DNA of 64,000 bases from Anoxybacteroides voinovskiense (GTDB lineage: Bacteria > Bacillota > Bacilli > Bacillales > Anoxybacillaceae). Position 1 is the first letter of the stretch, and every line of letters begins with the position of its first letter. The stretch spans positions 1 through 64,000 of the forward strand of contig NZ_JACIDE010000004.1 of the NCBI RefSeq assembly GCF_014196205.1, in the 5' to 3' direction. The position numbers were made by a program, and so were the translations under genes. The notes under the pieces are model-generated. The model had not been told where the DNA came from. It did no database searches and saw only the letters and a program-made list of their open reading frames with translations. This document shows, in pieces, positions 57,880 through 64,000 of the stretch.

Positions 57880-58684
57880 CTTCTTTCACCCCACCATAAA
57901 AATCGACGTCCCGTAACGGTGCTACTAACTGTTCCACGTAGCGGCGAAACTCATCGAGTGCATGTTGTTCTTGTTGCAACAGCCGATCAGACAGCTCTTC
58001 TACTTTTTGTACGAGCGCGCTGCCGACGACGACTCCATCGCAATGCGCTTTTAATACTTGTACTTGTTCGCTTTTGGAAATGCCGAAGCCAACGACGACC
58101 GGAACGCGGCTATATTGCTTCACTTCCGCTAAAAATTCATGAATTTCTTCCGGCAATGTGTCGCGAACACCTGTCACTCCTAACGACGATACACAATATA
58201 AAAAGCCTTGCGCCTGCGAAGCAATTTTTTCGATCCGCTCTTTTGATGTCGGAGCAACGAGCGAAATAAGCGGAATGTTTGTTTCTGCACCTAACCGACG
58301 AATCGGCTCGCTTTCTTCAAATGGTAAATCAGGGATAAGGACGCCGTCTACCCCATTTTCTTTCGCTAAAGCGAAAAAGGATTCTTTTCCTAATTGTAAC
58401 ACAGGATTATAATACGTAAAGATAATAATGGGAATTTTCACACCTTTTTTTCGCATCTTGCCGGCTAATTGGATTGCACGTGGAAGCGTCATGCCTTGCT
58501 TGAGCGCCCGCGCGGATGCCCGTTGGATAATCGGGCCGTCGGCGAGCGGGTCGGAATATGGGACGCCAAGCTCTAGTACATCTGCTCCCGCCGCTTGCAA
58601 AACAAGCGCTAACTCAATCGTCACATCCGGATGCGGGTCGCCCGCGACAAGAAACGGAATAAACATATTATCGTCTAAATGCAT
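57782..58684 (-). CDS. trpA: Tryptophan synthase alpha chain
   Basis: A 300-residue subunit that cleaves indole-3-glycerol phosphate. Catalytic Glu in [15 protein letters not shown] (~38-52) and Asp in [12 protein letters not shown] are present, with VAPTSKERI and GVVVGSALV. The usual length is ~265. The last ~33 residues ([20 protein letters not shown]...) are unusual: they come from the ribosome-binding region and the first 32 codons of hisC in another frame. The start ATG 58684 has AAGGAG upstream and overlaps trpB by 17 bases. Confidence 0.93.
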   Translation of the reverse strand: MHLDDNMFIPFLVAGDPHPDVTIELALVLQAAGADVLELGVPYSDPLADGPIIQRASARALKQGMTLPRAIQLAGKMRKKGVKIPIIIFTYYNPVLQLGKESFFALAKENGVDGVLIPDLPFEESEPIRRLGAETNIPLISLVAPTSKERIEKIASQAQGFLYCVSSLGVTGVRDTLPEEIHEFLAEVKQYSRVPVVVGFGISKSEQVQVLKAHCDGVVVGSALVQKVEELSDRLLQQEQHALDEFRRYVEQLVAPLRDVDFYGGVKEDEREKRAARAHSLSAGEVARGSEAAIRVDERH

Positions 58685-59876
58685 GTTCGCTCGCTCCTTC
58701 CAAATAGTTCATCAGCGCTTGCACATCTTTATCGCCGCGTCCGGATAAACAGACGAGCACCGTTTCATCTTTCGCCCGTTGCTTCGCAATTTCAAACGCT
58801 TTCGCCAATGCGTGCGCGGACTCGATCGCCGGAATAATTCCTTCCGTTTTTGCTGTCCATTGAAACGCCGCTAGCGCCTCCTCGTCCGTCACGCTTTCGT
58901 AGCGGACGCGCCCGATGCTCGCTAAATACGCATGTTCCGGACCAACGCCTGGGTAGTCGAGCCCGGCGGAAATCGAATACGGTTCGATAATTTGTCCGTA
59001 TTCATCTTGCAATAAATACGTCAACGAGCCGTGAATGACCCCTTTTGTTCCTTTCGTTATCGTCGCCGCATGGTGTGGCGTATCGACTCCTTTTCCGGCT
59101 GCTTCTACCCCGACTAATTCGACATCGTCCGCTAAAAACGAAGAAAACATGCCGATCGCATTGCTTCCACCGCCGACGCAAGCGACGACGACGTCCGGCA
59201 ACTTCCCTTCTCGCTCGAGCAACTGCTCTTTCGCCTCATCACCGATAATGCGCTGAAATTCGCGCACCATTTTCGGGTATGGATGCGGACCGACGACCGA
59301 GCCAATCATATAAAAATGGTCGTCGCAATGTTGCACCCAATAGCGAATCGCTTCGTTTGTCGCATCTTTTAACGTCCGGTTGCCGCTAAAAACCGGCACG
59401 ACTTGTGCGCCTAATAGCTTCATCCGAAATACGTTCAACGCTTGCCGCTTAATATCTTCTTCGCCCATAAATACAATGCATTCCATCCCAAAGCGAGCAG
59501 CAACAGTCGCCGCGGCAACTCCGTGCTGTCCTGCGCCAGTTTCGGCAATCAACTTTTTCTTCCCCATCCTCTTCGCCAATAGCGCCTGCCCGATGGCGTT
59601 ATTAATTTTATGGGCGCCTGTATGGTTTAAATCTTCCCGCTTGAAATAAAGGCGGGCGCCGTTTAGTTCGTTCGTTATATTTTCCGCAAACGTCAGCGCC
59701 GTCGGGCGACCGGAATATTCGCGTAAATGATGCATATATTCCGCGCGAAACGATGCATCTGCGAGCGCTTGTTCAAGCGCCCGCTCGATTTCTTCAAGCG
59801 GACGCATTAACGTTTCCGGAACGAATTTTCCGCCAAAGTCCCCGAACCGACCGTTTTCATTTGGTACATTGTACAT
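58668..59876 (-). CDS. trpB: Tryptophan synthase beta chain
   Basis: A 402-residue pyridoxal-phosphate enzyme that joins indole and serine. The cofactor lysine lies in [20 protein letters not shown] (~85), with [17 protein letters not shown] (~112) and [15 protein letters not shown] (~230). It overlaps trpF by 20 bases and trpA by 17. Confidence 0.97.
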   Translation of the reverse strand: MYNVPNENGRFGDFGGKFVPETLMRPLEEIERALEQALADASFRAEYMHHLREYSGRPTALTFAENITNELNGARLYFKREDLNHTGAHKINNAIGQALLAKRMGKKKLIAETGAGQHGVAAATVAARFGMECIVFMGEEDIKRQALNVFRMKLLGAQVVPVFSGNRTLKDATNEAIRYWVQHCDDHFYMIGSVVGPHPYPKMVREFQRIIGDEAKEQLLEREGKLPDVVVACVGGGSNAIGMFSSFLADDVELVGVEAAGKGVDTPHHAATITKGTKGVIHGSLTYLLQDEYGQIIEPYSISAGLDYPGVGPEHAYLASIGRVRYESVTDEEALAAFQWTAKTEGIIPAIESAHALAKAFEIAKQRAKDETVLVCLSGRGDKDVQALMNYLEGASEHAFRR

Positions 59877-60510
59877 CCCGCTTCACCCTCTTTTCGATCT
59901 CGCTCATTTTTTCCCTGCTTTTTTCGCCATGTTCTTCAATGCCGCTACTTATGTCGATTCCGTGCGGTTGGTAGATAAGTAGCTGTTCGACGTTTTCCGG
60001 CGTAATTCCTCCGGCAATAAAACAAGGGACGCCTTGCCTTGCTGCTTCTTCTAAATAAACCGGCACCGACTTCCAATCAAATGACACGCCCGTTCCGCCA
60101 TAAGCGCCGCGCACTCGAGTGTCAATTACATAGCCATCGGCAAAACGAGCATATTGCTTCATGCGCGCTAGTGCTCCTTCCTCGTGATGAATCGCTTTCC
60201 AGACGGGAAGCCCCGTCGCCGCTTTCACGTTCGCCACTTGCTCAACCGATTCATCGCCGTGGCATTGAATGACGGAAAGCGGAACGATACGGGCAACGTC
60301 GCTAATCCGTTCCATTGTTTCGTTCACAAACACCCCGACTAATTTTTTTCCGCCAAGCGGCACGGTTTCCAGCCATGTTTTTACTTGCTGCGCGTCGACT
60401 TTCCGCTTGCTTTCGGCAAAAATAAGCCCGAGATAGTCTGCTTGACTCTTCGCTCCTTTTTGTAAATCGCTAAGCGAGCGGTGGCCACAATATTTAAGAA
60501 GAATGTTCAA
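59857..60510 (-). CDS. trpF: Phosphoribosylanthranilate isomerase
   Basis: A 217-residue TIM-barrel enzyme. [11 protein letters not shown] at the start has the catalytic Cys (~8); IQCHGDES and [14 protein letters not shown] near the end are typical, as is the Asp in the [14 protein letters not shown] strand (~130). TTG start at 60510, overlapping trpC by 17 bases. Confidence 0.95.
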   Translation of the reverse strand: MNILLKYCGHRSLSDLQKGAKSQADYLGLIFAESKRKVDAQQVKTWLETVPLGGKKLVGVFVNETMERISDVARIVPLSVIQCHGDESVEQVANVKAATGLPVWKAIHHEEGALARMKQYARFADGYVIDTRVRGAYGGTGVSFDWKSVPVYLEEAARQGVPCFIAGGITPENVEQLLIYQPHGIDISSGIEEHGEKSREKMSEIEKRVKRDVQCTK

Positions 60511-61270
60511 CGCTTTCGACCTCCCCGTATAACGCGCGAACCGCTTGCGCTACATCGTGTTGCCGCATGAGCGATTCACCGACTAATACAGCTTGTGCCC
60601 CGTACGCATGCACCGTTTGCATGTCTTGATACGTATGAATGCCGCTTTCGCTAACGAGTATGCTCGTTGTTGGAACGAATGGCGCTACGTCTTTCGTCGT
60701 GTCAAGCGATGTCGTAAACGTCCGCAAATTGCGGTTATTAATGCCGATGATCGCTGGGGTAAATAGCGCTAAAATATTTTCTAACGTTTCACGGCGATGC
60801 ACTTCGACTAAACATTCAAGCCCCTTTTCGTACGCTTCTTCGTATAATTCGTATAGCGCGTTTGGCGAGAGCGCCTCGCCGATTAATAAAATCGCATCCG
60901 CTCCGATTCGTACACTTTCTTCAATTTGCACGCGGTCGATAATAAAATCTTTGCGCAACACCGGCACGCCGACCGCTTGTTTAATTTCCGTTACATACTG
61001 GCGATGCCCTTGAAAATACGTTTCATCGGTCAACACGGAAATCGCATCCGCCCCTGCTTGTTCATACGCATTCGCATGGGCGACCGGCTGAAAATCGGCA
61101 CGAATAACCCCCTTGGATGGGGATGCTTTTTTTACTTCGGCGATTAATCCGATCGCCCGCCGGCGATTGGTTAGCGCCTTCGCCAGTGACACGCGCGGGA
61201 CATCACACGTTGGCGGAAGCGTCAACGTACGAATTTCGTTTCGTTTCGTCGCAATGATTCGTTCAAGCAT
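60494..61270 (-). CDS. trpC: Indole-3-glycerol phosphate synthase
   Basis: A 258-residue TIM-barrel enzyme. IAEVKKASPSKGVI (~44-57), ISVLTDETYFQG (~80), VLRKDFIIDRVQIEE (~107) and IGINNRNLRTF (~177) carry the catalytic residues. It overlaps trpD by eight bases. Confidence 0.96.
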   Translation of the reverse strand: MLERIIATKRNEIRTLTLPPTCDVPRVSLAKALTNRRRAIGLIAEVKKASPSKGVIRADFQPVAHANAYEQAGADAISVLTDETYFQGHRQYVTEIKQAVGVPVLRKDFIIDRVQIEESVRIGADAILLIGEALSPNALYELYEEAYEKGLECLVEVHRRETLENILALFTPAIIGINNRNLRTFTTSLDTTKDVAPFVPTTSILVSESGIHTYQDMQTVHAYGAQAVLVGESLMRQHDVAQAVRALYGEVESVEHSS

Positions 61271-62282
61271 ACCGTCCCACCTCTTTTCTTTGTAGGCGTT
61301 CTAATTGGCGAAGCGCCTGTTTCGTTCTAATCGCTTCTTTTGCTAATCGAACCCCTTCTTCGATCGTTTTCGCTTTTTGGGCGACGTATAACGCAACGCC
61401 GGCGTTTAAGGCAACGATATTGCTTGCGCTTTCGTTTGCCGTCCCTTCCATTACCGCCCGAAGCAATGCGGCGCTTTCGGCAACGTTTTTTACTTGAATG
61501 TCGGTTAACGTCCCACGCGCTAAACCGCACGCTTCCGGCGTTAAGACGAAGCGGCGAATATGTCCGTCTTTTAATTCGACGACGTCCGTTTCTGCCGCAA
61601 TGCTGCATTCGTCTAACCCATCTCGCCCGGTGACGAAAACAACGTGCATAGAGCCGAGCCGTTTGAGTGCTTCCGCTAATGTTTCGGCATAATGCGTCGA
61701 ATATACGCCAATCACTTGCCGCTTGCACCCGGTTGGGTTGGCGAGCGGTCCTAGCAAATTAAAGACAGTGCGAAAGCCGATCTCTTTTCTTGGCACAGCG
61801 GCATGCTTCATCGCCGCATGGTACAGTGGGGCAAAGAAAAATGCTAAGTTTTTTGTTTGCAGCGCCGCTTTTGCTTCGTCAGGCGTCGTCTGAATCGGGA
61901 TACGTAACGCCTCTAGTACGTCAGCGCTGCCGCTTTTCGATGACACGGCACGATTTCCGTGTTTGGCGACTTTCGCCCCGAGCGAGGAAGCGACGATTGC
62001 CGCGGCGGTCGAAATGTTAAACGTCGCTTTTTCATCTCCGCCAGTCCCGCACGTATCAATGACATCGTCTTCACATGCAACAGTTACCATTTGGCTGCGC
62101 ATGCCACGCGCTAATCCCGTTACCTCTTCTACCGTTTCGCCGCGCAGGCGCAAAATCGATAAAAAACTGGCAATTTGGCTTTCAGTCGCCTCTCCGGACA
62201 TCATCATCGTCATCGCTTCGTACGCTTCTGTTTCGGTCAATGTATATCCGTCAATACATTTCGCTAACAGCTGTTTAAACAT
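61263..62282 (-). CDS. trpD: Anthranilate phosphoribosyltransferase
   Basis: A 339-residue enzyme that adds phosphoribosyl to anthranilate. DTCGTGGDEKATFNISTAAA (~77-96), KHGNRAVSSKSGSADVLEAL and FNLLGPLANPTGCKRQVIGV are diagnostic. I start at ATG 62282, eight bases after the G-rich site and inside the trpE stop region (8-base overlap); a possible ATG two codons earlier is too close to that site. No anthranilate synthase glutaminase gene lies in this operon, as in Bacillus, where PabA is shared. Confidence 0.95.
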   Translation of the reverse strand: MFKQLLAKCIDGYTLTETEAYEAMTMMMSGEATESQIASFLSILRLRGETVEEVTGLARGMRSQMVTVACEDDVIDTCGTGGDEKATFNISTAAAIVASSLGAKVAKHGNRAVSSKSGSADVLEALRIPIQTTPDEAKAALQTKNLAFFFAPLYHAAMKHAAVPRKEIGFRTVFNLLGPLANPTGCKRQVIGVYSTHYAETLAEALKRLGSMHVVFVTGRDGLDECSIAAETDVVELKDGHIRRFVLTPEACGLARGTLTDIQVKNVAESAALLRAVMEGTANESASNIVALNAGVALYVAQKAKTIEEGVRLAKEAIRTKQALRQLERLQRKEVGRYA

Positions 62283-63738
62283 AGACATCGCCCCCTTGAA
62301 ACACCGCTTCTGCTAGTTCAATTGCTTTGATTAAGGCGCTTGCTTTGTTCCGCGTTTCTTTCCATTCCAGTTCTGGCACAGAGTCCGCCACAATGCCGGC
62401 GCCTGCCTGCACGTATGCGACGTTGTCTTTCACGACCGCCGTTCGAATGGCGATGCATGAATCGATGTTGCCGTCAAAGCCGATGTAAGCAACCGTTCCT
62501 GCATATACGCCGCGGGCAGTCGGCTCAAGTTCTTGCAAAATTTGCATCGCCCGCACTTTCGGTGCACCGCTTACCGTCCCTGCTGGAAATGCAGACAATA
62601 GCGCATCAATCGGATGAACGTCGTCTTTTAGCTCTCCAGTTACTTTCGAAATTAAATGCATGACGTGAGAAAATTTGCCGATTTCCATTAGTACTGGTGT
62701 TTTCACCGTTCCGTATTTAGCAACTTTGCCGATATCGTTGCGCGCTAAGTCAACGAGCATATAATGCTCCGCCCGTTCTTTCGGGTCGTGAAATAGCTCG
62801 TTTGCGAGCATTTCGTCTTCCTCGTTTGTCCGGCCGCGTCGGCGCGTGCCGGCAATTGGGTGAATTTCGACTTTCCGGTCGTGTACTTGCACAAGTTTCT
62901 CTGGCGAACTGCCGACGATTTCGGCATCCCCTGTTTGCAAATAAAACATATATGGCGACGGATTAATTTTCCGCAACATACGATATAGTTGAAAGCCGGT
63001 AATGCGAACCGGAACGGAAAACCGTTGCGACAATACCGCTTGAAAAATGTCGCCGGCGGCAATATATCGTTTAATCGTTTCGACGTGTTGGAGAAACGTT
63101 TCGCGTTCGTACGTCGACATGACGTTGGCAAACGAAACAGCAGCCGATGGTTCGATAAGCGGCAATAGCGGTTCGCTTTTACTCGTTGCTTTTTTGATGA
63201 AAGCGTCTATCGTTTGTAGCGCTTTGTCGTATTTTTCTTTCATCGTTCGTTCATCGTCCGTTTCCTCGTAACGAACGTAATGAACGAGCACCACTTCTCG
63301 CTTCGCGTGGTCAAACGCAAGCAACGTTTGGCAGACGACAAAGTGCGCCACTTTCATTGGCACATCACGATGCAGATGAAACGGGACTTTTTCAATCGTG
63401 GAAATGAAATCATAGCTTAAAAAACCGACGGCGCCGCCAACGAACGGAACGTCTATCTCCACCGGCTGGACTTGCAACGTTTGTTCGACGTATACGATCG
63501 CTTCTTTTAACGACGACACAACAACGGTTTTCGCTCCGTCGCGCACAACAAATGACTCTCCCGTTTCGCTTTCAATGGTTAAAAACGGTGAAAGCCCAAT
63601 AAACGAATAACGCGACCACGGGGATTCGTCATCTTTGCTTTCGAGCAAAAAACTCGCTTCGCCCTTTAAATTTTCAAACAGCTGCAGCGGCTCTAACGCA
63701 TCCGCAAAAAAACGGCGCACAATTGGAATAAATGACAT
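62275..63738 (-). CDS. trpE: Anthranilate synthase component I
   Basis: A 487-residue chorismate-using enzyme. The N-terminal tryptophan-binding region has LESKDDESPWSRYSFIGLSP (~33-52). The C-terminal chorismate-binding domain has IFQAVLSQRF (~240), PIAGTRRRGRTNEEDE (~330), ELFHDPKERAEHYMLVDLAR and FPAGTVSGAPKVRAM. ATG 63738 is preceded by GGAGGAG; the longer frame to 63831 runs through the attenuator and is rejected. Confidence 0.97.
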   Translation of the reverse strand: MSFIPIVRRFFADALEPLQLFENLKGEASFLLESKDDESPWSRYSFIGLSPFLTIESETGESFVVRDGAKTVVVSSLKEAIVYVEQTLQVQPVEIDVPFVGGAVGFLSYDFISTIEKVPFHLHRDVPMKVAHFVVCQTLLAFDHAKREVVLVHYVRYEETDDERTMKEKYDKALQTIDAFIKKATSKSEPLLPLIEPSAAVSFANVMSTYERETFLQHVETIKRYIAAGDIFQAVLSQRFSVPVRITGFQLYRMLRKINPSPYMFYLQTGDAEIVGSSPEKLVQVHDRKVEIHPIAGTRRRGRTNEEDEMLANELFHDPKERAEHYMLVDLARNDIGKVAKYGTVKTPVLMEIGKFSHVMHLISKVTGELKDDVHPIDALLSAFPAGTVSGAPKVRAMQILQELEPTARGVYAGTVAYIGFDGNIDSCIAIRTAVVKDNVAYVQAGAGIVADSVPELEWKETRNKASALIKAIELAEAVFQGGDVYV

Positions 63739-63791
63739 GTTTTCTCCTCCATTCGGACGGAGAATGAGGGGATGGTGAGGCGAAAAAGAAA

Positions 63792-63878
63792 AACCCAAAG
63801 ACGAGGATTGCCTTTGGGTTGGGTACTCCACTCACCTCAGCTACACTCGCTCACTCTCATCTCCGCTATTCTCATCTC
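63792..63878 (-). promoter_or_regulatory. trp leader: TRAP-binding triplets and attenuator terminator
   Basis: Exactly eleven GAG/TAG triplets run from 63878 to 63826 on the minus strand. They are spaced two bases apart, except for gaps of 3 and then 1 base around the sixth. This matches the 11-subunit TRAP ring of Bacillus. The site is followed by a terminator with arms AACCCAAAG (63820-63812) and CTTTGGGTT (63800-63792), and a T-run. With tryptophan, TRAP binding should favour this terminator and stop trpE transcription. More GAG/TAG triplets occur just upstream (63884-63902), outside the regular spacing. Confidence 0.9.
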
Positions 63879-63899
63879 ATATGCTCTCTAACTAACTCT

Positions 63900-64000
63900 C
63901 TATACTTCCGTTTTGCTTTTTCCTATCATATTACCATTCTCTTTTTTTGTCAACGACAAATCCGGTCGAAGCTGAATGGCATCGCGTAAATAGACATGGA
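63900..64000 (-). CDS. aroH: Chorismate mutase AroH, C-terminal end (truncated by the window)
   Basis: The minus strand reads HVYLRDAIQLRPDLSLTKKE and then NGNMIGKSKTEV to a TAG at 63900. This is the typical AroH C terminus (YL-R-x-A-x-x-L-R-P-D-L). The rest lies beyond the window. The trp promoter lies inside this coding end, and the stop codon falls at the start of the GAG/TAG-rich leader. Confidence 0.85.
   Translation of the reverse strand, partial: HVYLRDAIQLRPDLSLTKKENGNMIGKSKTEV
63925..63953 (-). promoter_or_regulatory. trpE promoter
   Basis: Perfect -35 TTGACA (63953-63948), 17-base spacer, -10 TATGAT (63930-63925). It lies within the last codons of aroH; the predicted transcript would reach the TRAP triplets after about 40 bases. 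Confidence 0.88.

Overview
The window is a chromosomal segment of a moderately thermophilic, spore-forming Firmicute of the Anoxybacillus/Geobacillus type. Two things support this. The right two thirds follow the gene order of the Bacillus subtilis ypp-pon-dna-asp-pan-bsh-dap-qcr-ypi-aro-trp region almost gene for gene, and the proteins read like Bacillaceae orthologues. There are about 60 protein genes, mostly on the minus strand, and many use GTG or TTG starts behind strong GGAGG-type ribosome binding sites. I saw no rRNA, tRNA, CRISPR array, intact transposase or prophage.

Bases 1-22.4 kb are accessory. They hold a membrane GGDEF-EAL protein, a small heat-shock protein, and a galactose island. 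The island has a LacI-type regulator, a GH42 beta-galactosidase and the Leloir genes galT, galE and galK in one minus-strand operon, then ecsC, then an AT-rich mglBAC galactose ABC importer. After this comes a scarred stretch (15-17.7 kb) with a second copy of the ecsC 3' end, an Rpn/PD-(D/E)XK nuclease gene, a broken GH36 alpha-galactosidase tail and a DUF3888 gene whose C terminus looks chimeric. glpD with its antitermination leader, glpP and a two-component system close this part.

Bases 22.5-54.3 kb are the conserved backbone: a second small heat-shock gene, yppG, yppF, recU-ponA, ypoC-nth-dnaD, asnS, aspB, ypmB-ypmA, dinG, panBCD, birA-cca, bacillithiol genes bshA/bshB1, mgsA, dapB, ypjD, ypjC, then ypjB-ypjA, the qcrABC menaquinol:cytochrome c reductase, ypiF, ypiB and ypiA. 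It is interrupted by a second Rpn copy inserted next to ypjB, with the ypjB 3' end present on both sides. Dispersed structured repeats with AAGAAAAGCG and AGCTAGACA ends sit in several intergenic gaps.

Bases 54.3-64 kb are the aromatic amino acid supraoperon, aroH (3' end only)-trpEDCFBA-hisC-tyrA-aroA. It has a strong sigma-A promoter inside the aroH 3' end, a leader with eleven regularly spaced GAG/TAG triplets (a TRAP site), and an attenuator terminator before trpE.

The most interesting signals are these. Both Rpn genes carry a well-formed internal ribosome binding site and start codon for their C-terminal third, which fits a nuclease with an intragenic antitoxin. Two inserted segments (mglBAC and the second Rpn gene) are each flanked by direct repeats of a host gene's 3' end. 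The dispersed repeat family keeps an internal hairpin while changing its sequence. Several short genes with good ribosome binding sites are easy to miss.
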